64,000 nt of DNA. It comes from an uncultured Oscillospiraceae bacterium. GTDB lineage: Bacteria; Bacillota; Clostridia; Oscillospirales; Ruminococcaceae. The position numbers and the translations under genes were made by a program. Shown here piece by piece: positions 8,569 through 17,024 of this stretch. The DNA is taken from NCBI GenBank assembly GCA_934462925.1, contig CAKSIT010000010.1:68494-132493 (forward strand). Reading direction: 5' to 3'. How positions within the stretch are numbered: the stretch's first letter is position 1; every line of letters begins with the position of its first letter. Under the pieces are notes generated by a model. It was not told the origin of the DNA. It made no database searches and saw nothing but the letters and a program-made list of their open reading frames with translations.

Positions 8569-9537
8569 ATGAGTTATTTGCAGACATTTATCAACGCTTT
8601 CCCGGGCGACATGGCGCAGGGACTTATATGGGGCATACTTGCCATAGGCGTGTATATTACATATAAGGTGCTGGACGTTGCAGACCTTACCATAGACGGA
8701 ACGCTTGCAACGGGCGGCGCGGTTCTTGTGGTGTTGGTGCGCGCGGGCGTGCCGCTTGGCATAGCCCTTGTGGGAGCGTTTGCCGCGGGCTGCCTTGCGG
8801 GCTTCGCCACGGGTATGCTGCATACGGCTCTGGGCATTCCTGCAATCCTCGCGGGAATACTCACGCAGATAGCGCTTTACTCCATAAATATGCGCATACT
8901 GGGCGGCGCTAACATGGCGCTAAGCTCCCGTAACTACGACCTTATGGTGTCCTCGGGCAGCATACCGCAGTCGCTGGCGGTTATCGTCGTGTTCCTTGCG
9001 GTGCTTATTGCGGGTCTGTACTGGTTCTTCGGCACGGAATACGGCTTTACGCTGCGCGCTACGGGGTGCAACCCCAACATGGCGCGCGCGCAGGGCATCA
9101 GCACAAACAAGTCGAAGGTCATAGGCCTTGTGCTTTCCAACGGCATTGTAGGCCTTGCGGGCGGACTTCTCACGCAGTTTGAGGGCAACGCGGACGTAAA
9201 CAAGGGCCGCGGCGCTATCGTTATAGGCCTTGCGGCGGTAATTATCGGCGAGGTTCTGGGTGAAATCATTTTCAGAAAGCGCTTTAACTTTGTGCTGAGG
9301 CTCACGTTCACGGCGCTCGGCGCGGTAATTTACTTTGTAGTAATAAGAGTGGCGCTCGTTCTGCCGTTTGTAGAGCCGTCGGACACCAAGCTCATTTCTG
9401 CGATAATCGTTGCGATATTCCTTGCTGTGCCTTATCTCAGAAAGCAGGCGCGCACCTCGTTCAGAAAAGCGGGGCGGCAAACGCCGCTTACGGACGAAAG
9501 CAGCGCGGCGGAAGAAGCTTTCGCCGAAAAGCAGTAA
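8569..9537 (+). CDS. ABC transporter permease (BPD_transp_2 family)
   Basis: A 322-residue integral membrane protein with about 8-9 hydrophobic segments. The opening 'GLIWGILAIGVYITYKVLDVADLTIDGT' and the central 'GFTLRATGCNPNMARAQGI' coupling region match the branched-chain amino acid/TrpY type of permease. It forms the membrane channel for the lipoprotein encoded upstream and the ATPase encoded 13 bp downstream. The C-terminal ~35 residues are polar. Family is secure; substrate is unknown. Confidence 0.9.
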   Translation: MSYLQTFINAFPGDMAQGLIWGILAIGVYITYKVLDVADLTIDGTLATGGAVLVVLVRAGVPLGIALVGAFAAGCLAGFATGMLHTALGIPAILAGILTQIALYSINMRILGGANMALSSRNYDLMVSSGSIPQSLAVIVVFLAVLIAGLYWFFGTEYGFTLRATGCNPNMARAQGISTNKSKVIGLVLSNGIVGLAGGLLTQFEGNADVNKGRGAIVIGLAAVIIGEVLGEIIFRKRFNFVLRLTFTALGAVIYFVVIRVALVLPFVEPSDTKLISAIIVAIFLAVPYLRKQARTSFRKAGRQTPLTDESSAAEEAFAEKQ

Positions 9538-9550
9538 GGAGGGCGCACAA

Positions 9551-10363
9551 ATGCTTGAACTGACAGACATCAGAAAAACGTTCAACCTCGGCACGATAAA
9601 CGAGAAGCGCGCGCTCAACGGCGTTTCGCTGCGGCTTGAGGACGGCGACTTTGTTACGATAATCGGCGGCAACGGCGCGGGAAAATCCACGACGCTAAAC
9701 GCCGTGGCGGGCGTGTGGCCCGTTGACAGCGGCTCTGTCGCAATAAACGGGCAGAACATCACGGGGCTTTCCGAACACCGCCGCGCAAAGTTTATCGGGC
9801 GCGTGTTTCAAGACCCTATGACGGGTACTGCGGCTTCTATGGAGATACAGGAGAACCTTGCGCTTGCGGCGCGGCGCGGACAGGCTCGCGGGCTTCGCTG
9901 GGGCATAACCCGCAAGGAGCGCGAGGAGTTCCACGAGCTGCTTAAGACGTTGGGGCTGGGGCTTGAGGAACGCATGACCACCAAGGTAGGCCTGCTTTCC
10001 GGCGGACAGCGGCAGGCGCTCACGCTGCTTATGGCGACGCTTAAGAAGCCCGAGGTGCTGCTGCTCGACGAGCATACGGCGGCGCTCGACCCGAAAACGG
10101 CGGCAAAGGTGCTTGCGCTTTCCGACAAGATAATCTCCGAACACCACCTTACCGCAATGATGGTAACGCACAACATGGCGGACGCCATCAAGCACGGCAA
10201 CCGCCTTATCATGATGAACGACGGCAGGATAATCTACGACGTTAAGGGCGAGGAGAAAAAGAACCTTACAGTCGAGGACCTGCTCACAAAGTTCGAGGAG
10301 GTAAGCGGCTCTAAGCTCAACAACGACAGAATGCTGCTTTCAAAGGAACACAAGTACAAATAA
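9551..10363 (+). CDS. ABC transporter ATP-binding protein
   Basis: A 270-residue ATPase with Walker A GGNGAGKST, signature LLSGGQRQA, Walker B LLLLDE followed by HTAALDP, and switch His in MMVTHN. It would energise import by the 7424-8569 system. The start was chosen at 9551 because GGAGGGCG lies just upstream and the conserved 'LELTDIRKTFN' begins there. A longer frame back to 9410 runs inside the permease gene and has no ribosome site. A clear intrinsic terminator follows. Confidence 0.93.
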   Translation: MLELTDIRKTFNLGTINEKRALNGVSLRLEDGDFVTIIGGNGAGKSTTLNAVAGVWPVDSGSVAINGQNITGLSEHRRAKFIGRVFQDPMTGTAASMEIQENLALAARRGQARGLRWGITRKEREEFHELLKTLGLGLEERMTTKVGLLSGGQRQALTLLMATLKKPEVLLLDEHTAALDPKTAAKVLALSDKIISEHHLTAMMVTHNMADAIKHGNRLIMMNDGRIIYDVKGEEKKNLTVEDLLTKFEEVSGSKLNNDRMLLSKEHKYK

Positions 10364-10372
10364 CGCGAAATT

Positions 10373-10405
10373 ATGCGGCTGCCATCTTTGACAGCCGCAT
10401 TTTTT
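10373..10405 (+). terminator. Intrinsic terminator of the ABC importer operon
   Basis: Stem ATGCGGCTG (10373-10381) / CAGCCGCAT (10392-10400) followed by a run of T to 10405, 10 bp after the ATPase stop. Confidence 0.9.
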
Positions 10406-10445
10406 AACAAAAAAATATCCTGCTGTTGAAAAAATGAGGCGCTCA

Positions 10446-10616
10446 ATGAAAAAGCTGTTTCAGGCAATAAGAAAAAAGGAAAACGATACCGTGCGCGAGC
10501 TTCTTGCGAAAAAGCCCGAGCTTGTGCGCTGCACGGCAAAGCAGCCGCCGTTACAAAGCGCTGGTCCTACGGCAAGACCGCTGCCGAGCGCCTTTGCAAA
10601 AACGCCGCCCCGATAG
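10446..10616 (+). pseudogene. Remnant of an ankyrin-repeat-like gene
   Basis: The first ~35 residues, 'MKKLFQAIRKKENDTVRELL' then 'AKKPELVRCTAKQPP', resemble the N-terminal cap and first repeat of small bacterial ankyrin proteins (aIr..d...V.elL...PelV). The homology then stops. The frame continues as low-complexity Pro/Ala/Arg sequence and ends at 10616. The intact family has several more repeats, so this looks like a truncated, decayed copy. The ribosome site is weak. It sits between the terminator of the ABC operon and the converging DUF4097 gene. Confidence 0.4.
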
Positions 10617-10656
10617 CCGACTGCGTTTTATTCGCAGAAGGGTCGGGGCGGCTTTG
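10604..10656 (+). terminator. GC-rich hairpin, terminator-like
   Basis: GCCGCCCCGA (10604-10613) pairs with TCGGGGCGGC (10643-10652), followed by TTTG. It lies at the end of the ankyrin remnant. The rest of the gap up to 10805 holds only two copies of 'AACCTGCGCGGG' and a CCTGCCGC/GCGGCAGG hairpin at 10740-10759; I see no gene there. Confidence 0.45.
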
Positions 10657-10805
10657 TATATTGGCTTCTCACGCGTCCGCGAGCCGCCGTATCAACCTGC
10701 GCGGGATATGTGGCTTAACCTGCGCGGGGTGAGTGCTTTCCTGCCGCCTGCGCGGCAGGGTTGTGAGTGAGCGCCGAGCGCTCTGTATGTGGGGAAGTGG
10801 TGGTC

Positions 10806-11648
10806 TTACTTCTGTGCGGCGGTAACTGTACCGCTCGTGAGGCTTATCGTAAGCTTGTGGATATTCTCGCCGCCGAATACGCCCGACGTACCTCTGCCGA
10901 GGTTCATGAACTGCCCGCGGGTGTTGCCGATATCGGTCTTAAGCGACCCGGACATTCCCGAAAAGTTTATGTCAAGCCCTGCGCCCTCGGGGAAGAACGC
11001 GCTCACGCTGCCGCTGATGGCGCTTACGTTCAGGTCTGCGTTCCATTCCGCGTAGGTTACCTCAACGCTGCCGCTGGTGACTGACACGCTGCCCTCGCCT
11101 ACCGCGCCGTCGTAGCGGGTCTTGCCCGATACGGAGTGCAGCGAGAACTTCTCCGCCTTGTAATTGCCGACTGTCGCGCTGCCCGAAACGGTGCATACGC
11201 TCAGCGACTGCGCGGTGCTGTCCGTGGGGTTGTTGAGCGTTACGCTGCCCGACGCCGCCTGCACCTTAACGTTGTTAAAGAACGCATTGATGCTGATTTC
11301 GCCCGAAGCCGTGTTAAGGTCGAACTCCTCTGCGGTCACGTTTTCAATTACCGCGCCGCCCGAGGCGGTGTTCACCTTAAGCTTTTTGTAGCATACCGCG
11401 GGCAGAAAGAGCTTTATGCTGTATTCCTCCGCGGGCTTTGCGCCGAAAATGCTGAACGAGAGGTTCTCCTTAAGCGTGAGGGTCTTGCCCGAAAGCACCG
11501 CGCAGAACTCGGGCGTGTCGCGCGGGTTGTTGTACTCAACGTAGATTTCGCCCGCCTCGTGCGGCTGAATGAGTATCTTCGCCGCGTAGGAGCTTACCTC
11601 GATGTTCTCAATGTCGTTATTGAATCTGTAGGTCTGTACGTCTGCCAT
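10806..11648 (-). CDS. DUF4097-type beta-repeat protein
   Basis: A 280-residue protein built of repeated short beta strands: successive 'VSVTSGSVEVTYAEWNADL', 'LNVSAISGSVSAFFPEG' and 'SGEISINAFFNNVKVQAASG' units with a SGS/SGxV rhythm. This is the right-handed beta-helix pattern of DUF4097. No signal peptide or membrane segment is seen, unlike its upstream neighbour. The start at 11648 follows GAAAGGAGA; an extension to 11729 is probably not translated. It is the last gene of the padR cluster, separated from the previous gene by about 115 bp. Such proteins are often linked to cell-envelope stress control, but no biochemical role is established. Confidence 0.75.
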   Translation of the reverse strand: MADVQTYRFNNDIENIEVSSYAAKILIQPHEAGEIYVEYNNPRDTPEFCAVLSGKTLTLKENLSFSIFGAKPAEEYSIKLFLPAVCYKKLKVNTASGGAVIENVTAEEFDLNTASGEISINAFFNNVKVQAASGSVTLNNPTDSTAQSLSVCTVSGSATVGNYKAEKFSLHSVSGKTRYDGAVGEGSVSVTSGSVEVTYAEWNADLNVSAISGSVSAFFPEGAGLDINFSGMSGSLKTDIGNTRGQFMNLGRGTSGVFGGENIHKLTISLTSGTVTAAQK

Positions 11649-11762
11649 AATTATTCTCCTTTCAGAATAACCTAAAATTACATTTAAGGGTTTATAAGGA
11701 AGCCGCAGCTTCCGTTTCAGGGCGGACATATATCCGCCCGAAACTGTAGTGTTAATGCGCGG

Positions 11763-12845
11763 TTACGCTATTTCGGCTATATCCTCTATTTCAGCTATCT
11801 CCTCAATATAGTTCCCGCTGATAGTTGTCGTGATAACGGAGTCGCCGCTTGTTATTACCGTTTCCCAGACGTCGAGGTTCTGAACGTTCACCCTGCCCGA
11901 GCCTAAGGTGATGTCGAGCGCCGCGCCGCCCTCGCCGAAGGTGATGTTGCCGCTGTCCTTTATGGTGCGGTCTACTCCGCAGGCGTTTATAACAAGCTTG
12001 CCGCTGCCGAGCGAAGCGTCAAGGTCTGCGTTTACGTCCACGGGGAGCGCTATGGTGAGGTTGCCGCTGCCCATGGTAAACTCGCCGTCGCCGTTGTACT
12101 CTGCAAAGCCGAGCGTTCCGCTGCCGCTGCCCATGTCAAACTCACCCGTGCCGCAAAGCCCGTTGAGGTCGAACGCGCCCGAGCCTATTTCAATGTCGTA
12201 CTTCCGCGCGCCGAGGCTGTAGGTTTCCGCCTTGCCGCTGCCCATGCTGAACGTAAGTCTGTCTGCGGTGAAGCCGTCCCTGCCGTAATATTTGAACGAC
12301 CCCGAACCCATTTCTATGTCAATGTCGTTCGCGGTAAGCTCTGTCACGGTAAGCGAGCCTGAGCCTAAGCTTATGTCAAGGCTCTTGTAGAGCTTTTCGG
12401 GAATGGTCACGGTAACGCGCGCCGCGCTGAAAGTGTTAGAGAAGTCGCCGCTTGCAATGCTGTGCGCGAGGTCTTTCCAGAACTGCGCCAGCCCTTTCCA
12501 GCGTATTTTGCCGCCTGTAAGGTAAAGCGTGTTTCCGCTTACCTGCGCGTTAAAGCCTTTGGCAAAGGAATCGTCGGGCTTTTCAGCCACTATCGATACA
12601 TTGTCGGCTTTGCCGGACTGGATTATCGTCACATCGTAGAACGAGGTGTCGATTTCTATGCGGTCGAACGGCTTGCTTATCTCGTAGGATTCAATGCTGC
12701 CCGTTCCATCTGCAAGTATGTTCTCCGCAGTGTTCGAGGTGGTATCGACTACGACATCTCTTGTTCCCAGCACCGCAAGCGACACGCCGAAGCCGATATA
12801 GCAGATAATGCACAGGGGAATGAATATTGCAAAAAGATGTTTCAT
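11763..12845 (-). CDS. Membrane-anchored DUF4097 protein
   Basis: A 360-residue protein whose N-terminal segment, residues about 4-27 ('LFAIFIPLCIICYIGFGVSL'), is a single membrane anchor. The remainder is a repetitive beta-helix with MGSGSG-type turns ('DIEMGSGSFKYYGRDG', 'LTFSMGSGKAETYSLG', 'DIEIGSGAFDLNGLCG'), the DUF4097 signature. It would lie outside the membrane. It is 12 bp downstream of the DUF1700 gene and belongs to the padR cluster. Together the cluster resembles a PadR-controlled envelope-sensing unit; the function is inferred from context only. Confidence 0.8.
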   Translation of the reverse strand: MKHLFAIFIPLCIICYIGFGVSLAVLGTRDVVVDTTSNTAENILADGTGSIESYEISKPFDRIEIDTSFYDVTIIQSGKADNVSIVAEKPDDSFAKGFNAQVSGNTLYLTGGKIRWKGLAQFWKDLAHSIASGDFSNTFSAARVTVTIPEKLYKSLDISLGSGSLTVTELTANDIDIEMGSGSFKYYGRDGFTADRLTFSMGSGKAETYSLGARKYDIEIGSGAFDLNGLCGTGEFDMGSGSGTLGFAEYNGDGEFTMGSGNLTIALPVDVNADLDASLGSGKLVINACGVDRTIKDSGNITFGEGGAALDITLGSGRVNVQNLDVWETVITSGDSVITTTISGNYIEEIAEIEDIAEIA

Positions 12846-12857
12846 ATCTGCCCCTCC

Positions 12858-14045
12858 TTACAGGTCGTAGATAGCCTTGATGTGGCTTATCACAACATTT
12901 TTGATTATATTTACTATGCCCTTTACAAGCAGACAAACGAGCATCAGGAATATAATTCCGCTCGAAATCTGCGCCACGCCGAGAAATACTCGCGTGATAA
13001 GGTAGTACTCCGAAGCGCTGTTAAAGAGCGTTGAGAACCCCGCGCCGAGTATCGACGGAAACACGCCGAACCCGAGCGCGCCCGCGATTCCAACAAGCAT
13101 TGCTATCAGCCACCACCACAGGCACACGTCAAGAACCAGCACGCCGATAAGCTTGCCCGCGTTCACGTTGGGCTTCATGCCCTTGATTGAGGCGAACGAG
13201 AACTCGTTTTTGGTCTTTATGTTGTGCGTGCCGTCCTGCGGGGGAACGTACCCCGTGCGCGATTCGGAGCGGCACTCCCGCGCGGTGTCCTGCGGGTGCG
13301 GAACACTGTCTGCCTGCGCTTTCTGAGCCGCCTGCGCCGCTTTTATATTCTCTGCGGAGGTGCGCATGGCATCCGCAACGGCGTGGCCTGCTGTTTTCAT
13401 AGCGTCTGCGGCTGCCTTACCCGCGCCCTTAACGGCGTCGGTGTTCACCGCTTCCGCTACGGCGTGCCCTGCGGTTCTGAACGCCTCTGCGGCGGCTCTG
13501 CCGGCTGCGGAAAACGCCTCGGCAACGCTCGGCTCGCCGTTCGTTTGCGCGCTCTGTGTGTTCTGCGCGCTTTGCGTATTTTGCGCAGCCTGCGCGCCCT
13601 GTGCGTTCTGCGAAGCCTGCGCGCTCTGCGAGCTTTGCGCTTCCTCGGGCTTTTCAAGGCGTACGCGCTGCGAATCTGGGTATATCTCCTCGCTGAAATG
13701 CTCGGGGGTGTACTCCCGAATAGGCGCGCTTGGCGCAGTCTTAAGCGAGCTGTCCGCAGGCTCGGTGTGACCCGGCTTTGTAAGGCTTACGCGGGGGCGT
13801 TCGGACTCAACCTCGCGCGCTACCAGACTGTTAATGCGAGAGCTTTCCATGTTGAGATATCCACGCGCTATCTCCTTTACATCGCCCAGTCTGCGGCAGG
13901 TTTCCTCCTCGGAAAGCCCCTCGCCTGCGCTCGCCTTGAAATGCTCCTCAAAATCCGCGAATATATCCTCGTCCGCGTCAATGCCTATCCTGTGCAGCTC
14001 GTTATGGAGCTGAAACAGGAAATCCTCTTTATTGTTTGCTGTCAT
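12858..14045 (-). CDS. DUF1700 (HAAS-type) membrane protein with Ala/Gln-rich repeat linker
   Basis: A 395-residue protein. Residues 1-70 form the DUF1700 cytoplasmic domain ('KEDFLFQLHNELHRIGI...IFADFEEHFKASAGEGLSEEE...LGDVKEIARGYL'). The middle (~130-260) is low complexity, with AQNTQSAQ repeats and three 'AAxAxxTAGHAVAxA' repeats. The C-terminus has two or more membrane segments ('GVLVLDVCLWWWLIAMLVGIAG' and 'VFLGVAQISSGIIFLMLVCL'). DUF1700 proteins are usually encoded next to PadR regulators and DUF4097 proteins, as here. Confidence 0.85.
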   Translation of the reverse strand: MTANNKEDFLFQLHNELHRIGIDADEDIFADFEEHFKASAGEGLSEEETCRRLGDVKEIARGYLNMESSRINSLVAREVESERPRVSLTKPGHTEPADSSLKTAPSAPIREYTPEHFSEEIYPDSQRVRLEKPEEAQSSQSAQASQNAQGAQAAQNTQSAQNTQSAQTNGEPSVAEAFSAAGRAAAEAFRTAGHAVAEAVNTDAVKGAGKAAADAMKTAGHAVADAMRTSAENIKAAQAAQKAQADSVPHPQDTARECRSESRTGYVPPQDGTHNIKTKNEFSFASIKGMKPNVNAGKLIGVLVLDVCLWWWLIAMLVGIAGALGFGVFPSILGAGFSTLFNSASEYYLITRVFLGVAQISSGIIFLMLVCLLVKGIVNIIKNVVISHIKAIYDL

Positions 14046-14074
14046 GTCCCTGTGACCCCTTTCGTGCGATTATG

Positions 14075-14401
14075 TCAGGATAACGTCCCGCCCTTTGTGG
14101 CGAGAAGTCTGTTAATGCTTTCAACGAACGCGAACCACTCGCTTTCGAGCCGTTCAAGCTCCGCGCGCCCGCCCTGCGTTATAGAGTAGTATTTGCGCGG
14201 AGGACCTTCCTGCGACTCGACAATGTAGCTGTCAATGCTCCCCGAGTCCTTAAGCCGCTTCATCAGCGGGTAAATCGTCCCCTCCGTTACCTGCATACAC
14301 TCCGATATCCTGCTTACAAGCTCATAGCCGTAGCAGTCGCGCTCGTTCACTATCGAAAGCACACACAGCTCCAGCGTTCCGCGCTTCAGCTGGGAGTTCA
14401 T
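14075..14401 (-). CDS. PadR-family transcriptional regulator
   Basis: A 108-residue PadR-type winged-helix repressor: 'LKRGTLELCVLSIVNERDCYGYELVSRI', recognition region 'VTEGTIYPLMKRLKDSGSI', wing 'YYSITQGGRAELE' and a short C-terminal helix for dimerisation. The start at 14401 follows AAAGGAGAG; a longer frame to 14455 crosses the leader. It is the first gene of the padR-DUF1700-DUF4097 cluster and probably represses its own operon through the palindrome at 14481-14496. The inducer is unknown. Confidence 0.93.
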   Translation of the reverse strand: MNSQLKRGTLELCVLSIVNERDCYGYELVSRISECMQVTEGTIYPLMKRLKDSGSIDSYIVESQEGPPRKYYSITQGGRAELERLESEWFAFVESINRLLATKGGTLS

Positions 14402-14480
14402 GTTCTCACTCTCCTTTATTGCCCTCGGTACTTTTATTTCAATGGTACTTTGCACCGCAAGGTAGCAATCGGATTAAAAA

Positions 14481-14534
14481 GGATACTTCCGTATCCGTTG
14501 ATATTATTTTACCACAAGGTATTATGTTTTGCAA
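14481..14534 (-). promoter_or_regulatory. padR promoter with candidate operator
   Basis: On the minus strand: -35 TTGCAA (14529-14534), 17-bp spacer, -10 TAAAAT (14506-14511). A palindrome GGATAC-TTCC-GTATCC lies at 14481-14496, around the expected start of transcription. A repressor bound there would block the operon. Several AAGGTA/GGTACT words also occur in 14425-14545. Confidence 0.65.
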
Positions 14535-14730
14535 GGTACTGAATGTACAAAATTTAGTGCAATATTTGCGCGGTGTTTGGTGATACTGCACAAAAAACTG
14601 CCCGAGCGTGGCGGGTGTAACCGCATTCGACACGGGAATTTTTATGCCGCGCAATGGCAGCTCCTCCGCCGAGCCGCGGCGCATATTCCCCGCGCCGAAA
14701 GCGGCGCAAAGCCCCCGCAAGGGCGTCCTC

Positions 14731-15135
14731 TTACTCGTGGTGGCAGCCGCCATGCTCCCCTATGCCTATCATGTCGCGGCCGCTGACGTAGTACTTGTCG
14801 CGCTGCTTCTGAACGGCGTCGTCGAGGGTGCGCTTGACCTCGCGCGGGTTTTTGACGTGCTTCAGCTCCTTGACGGGGGTGTCAACGTCCTTTGCCATAA
14901 GCTTTATCGTGCCGCAGCCGACTATGCGTTCGCCGAAGGAGAGGGCGAGCGACTTGTCAAATACGCGGTAAAGCTCCATCTCGTCCTCGTGCAGGCTTAA
15001 AAAGCCCGTGCGCGTGATTAACTTTGTTTCGGTGAGAATATACCTTGTAAAGGAAATGGGCAGTCCCATAACGCACTTTTTGCCCGTCCAGATTATCGTG
15101 CCGTATTCCTTTGTGAGTTTTGCGAGATTCGCCAT
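14731..15135 (-). CDS. PH-like domain protein of unknown role
   Basis: A 134-residue soluble protein. The first ~85 residues look like a small bacterial PH-type fold: 'IWTGKKCVMGLPISFTRYILTETKLITRTGFLSLHEDEMELYRV' resembles the YdbT/bPH_2 pattern 'w.gk.....p.....y.lTd.rl....G......eel.l..i'. A charged helix follows, and the protein ends in Gly-Gly-Cys-His-His-Glu, a possible metal-binding tail. It is 19 bp downstream of the zinc-ribbon gene and ends the ung cluster on this strand. Fold assignment is moderate; function is unknown. Confidence 0.6.
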   Translation of the reverse strand: MANLAKLTKEYGTIIWTGKKCVMGLPISFTRYILTETKLITRTGFLSLHEDEMELYRVFDKSLALSFGERIVGCGTIKLMAKDVDTPVKELKHVKNPREVKRTLDDAVQKQRDKYYVSGRDMIGIGEHGGCHHE

Positions 15136-15154
15136 GAATCATGCTCCTTTCGGT

Positions 15155-16309
15155 TCAGTCGGCGAGCGTACGCAGGCGCTGCTGTATGCGGCGGTATTCC
15201 GCAGACGTGGCGTCCGCGCTGCTCTGCGCTAAGTATATGTCGGAGTAGAGCCTGCAGAAGAACAGGTCGCTTCCGAAAAATTTGTCCATTCGCCGCATTT
15301 GCCCTATCGTGTATACCCGCGAGAGGAACAGCCGCTTTTCAAGCGCCGAGGAGCTTTGCTCAAGCGCCCCCATCATAAGAAAGTCGTATAGCACGTCCGT
15401 TACCATCTTGCTGTCCTGCGGCGGGAACGAGCCGTCGCATACGCTCTCGCAAAGCGAGATAGCGTCGTTTATGCGCCCCTCGTCCACCGTGCGCAGCCAC
15501 ACCTCGCGGTCGTAAACGTAAACCGCCCTGCACAGCGCTTCCTTAACGCGCGCGTCGGGGTGGTAGCGCAGCACGGGGAGATAGCTGCGGCGCAGGTCCT
15601 TGTCTGGCTCTGCGGGGTAGCTGCCAACGGCGAAGCGCGAGGTTTCCCCGTCAAGCCGCGCGGCGTTATAAAGCGGCGCGCAGTCAACGTTAATGCAGTG
15701 CGCCAGTATCTCGCACGCAAGCGTGCGCAGCGGCGGAAAGCTCTCCATAAGCCGCGTGAAAAACCCGCGCGTGTAGTATTCCGACACGAACCGCCCGCCG
15801 CGCGAAAAAAACTTCTTCACGATTTCGAGCGCGTATTCAACGGAACTTTGAGCCATGCTCCAGTCGCTCTGCGAGCGGATAACCGCCGTGCAGTCCCTGA
15901 GCCAGCCCTCCCAGTTTTCGGTATCCTTAAGCTTCAGTATACCCGAGGTGAGAAGTCCGCAGCGGCTCTCAAAGTCGTTGGGGTAGTGCGACAGCGCCGC
16001 CTGAAAGCCCTCGAACGCCTTTGTAAAATCCCACTTGCGGAACAGCTCCTGCGCCTTTGCGCACTCCTCGCGGCATTCCGCAAGGCCGCGCGTGTCCTGC
16101 ACGGGCGCGTCGTCGTCGTCAATAAGTCCGCTTAAGTCCGCTTCAATGGACAGCTCGTCGGGAACGGAGGCGCGAAGCCCGCTCAGCAGCTCCTCGCGCG
16201 CTTCCGCGTAGGCTATGTGAGTGCCGCAGTACAGGCAAAAGCCCGAAGCCATGTCGCTGTCGAGCATTATCATGCGCGCGCATTTCGGGCATACGCAGTA
16301 TTCAAGCAT
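15155..16309 (-). CDS. Zinc-ribbon, TPR-like hypothetical protein
   Basis: A 384-residue protein. The N-terminus has a zinc-ribbon pattern, C7-P-K-C10 and C25-L-Y-C28. After an acidic stretch, 'AKAQELFRKWDFTKAFEGFQAALSHYPNDFESRCGLL' resembles a tetratricopeptide unit (residues ~80-120). The rest is helical without a recognised family. There is no signal peptide or membrane segment, so it should be cytoplasmic, probably a protein-interaction scaffold. It is followed closely by the PH-like gene and preceded by ung with a 31-bp gap. Confidence 0.65.
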   Translation of the reverse strand: MLEYCVCPKCARMIMLDSDMASGFCLYCGTHIAYAEAREELLSGLRASVPDELSIEADLSGLIDDDDAPVQDTRGLAECREECAKAQELFRKWDFTKAFEGFQAALSHYPNDFESRCGLLTSGILKLKDTENWEGWLRDCTAVIRSQSDWSMAQSSVEYALEIVKKFFSRGGRFVSEYYTRGFFTRLMESFPPLRTLACEILAHCINVDCAPLYNAARLDGETSRFAVGSYPAEPDKDLRRSYLPVLRYHPDARVKEALCRAVYVYDREVWLRTVDEGRINDAISLCESVCDGSFPPQDSKMVTDVLYDFLMMGALEQSSSALEKRLFLSRVYTIGQMRRMDKFFGSDLFFCRLYSDIYLAQSSADATSAEYRRIQQRLRTLAD

Positions 16310-16340
16310 AGTTGCACCTCCTTGTGTAAATTATGCCGCG

Positions 16341-17012
16341 TCAGTCCGTGATTTGCCAGTCTATCTCCGAAAGCCCCTTTGAGCGCAGGAACGCGTTCGT
16401 TTTGGAAAAATGCCTGCACCCGAAAAAGCCGCGGCTTGCGGAAAGGGGACTGGGGTGCGCGCATTGCAGGATAAGGTGCTGCGGGTTTGTGAGCAGCGCC
16501 GCCTTTGCCTGCGCGGGTCTGCCCCACAGCAGGAAAACTATGGGGTCGGGGCGGTCGTTGAGCAGCCCTATAACGCGGTCGGTGAACTGCTCCCACCCGT
16601 GGTGCGCATGGCTGAACGCCGCGCCGCGCCTTACGGTAAGCACGGTGTTGAGCAGCAGCACGCCGCTGTCCGCCCACTGCGTAAGCTCGCCGTGGCGGGG
16701 CGTTGGTATGCCGAGGTCTGAGTTAAGCTCCTTAAAAATGTTTTTGAGCGAGGGCGGCGGCTCGACGCCTTTTCTCACAGAAAAGCACATTCCGTGCGCC
16801 TGTCCCGGCTCGTGGTAGGGGTCTTGCCCGAGAATTACCGCGCGCACGTTGCTGTACGAGGTGTGGCGCAGGGCGTTAAATATGTCGCCCATCGGCGGGT
16901 ACACCGTGTGCGTGTTGTATTCTGTTATAAGGAACTGCCGCAGCGCGCGGTAGTAGTCCTTTTTAAACTCGTCCTTAAGCAGCTCGTCCCACTCGTTGCC
17001 TATGTTTACCAT
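16341..17012 (-). CDS. ung: Uracil-DNA glycosylase
   Basis: A 223-residue family-1 UDG. The water-activating motif is GQDPYH (AVILGQDPYHEPGQAHG), and the DNA-intercalating loop is HPSPLSA. 'GVLLLNTVLTVRRGAAFSHAHHGWEQFTD' is the classic central region. It removes uracil from DNA to start base-excision repair. It is 12 bp downstream of the flavin reductase gene and probably shares its promoter. Confidence 0.97.
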   Translation of the reverse strand: MVNIGNEWDELLKDEFKKDYYRALRQFLITEYNTHTVYPPMGDIFNALRHTSYSNVRAVILGQDPYHEPGQAHGMCFSVRKGVEPPPSLKNIFKELNSDLGIPTPRHGELTQWADSGVLLLNTVLTVRRGAAFSHAHHGWEQFTDRVIGLLNDRPDPIVFLLWGRPAQAKAALLTNPQHLILQCAHPSPLSASRGFFGCRHFSKTNAFLRSKGLSEIDWQITD

Positions 17013-17024
17013 GCCGCACCGCCC

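Noticed and set aside
14439-14753. 104-codon minus-strand frame upstream of padR
   Set aside because: It overlaps the padR promoter and the end of the PH-like gene, with no ribosome site or family match.
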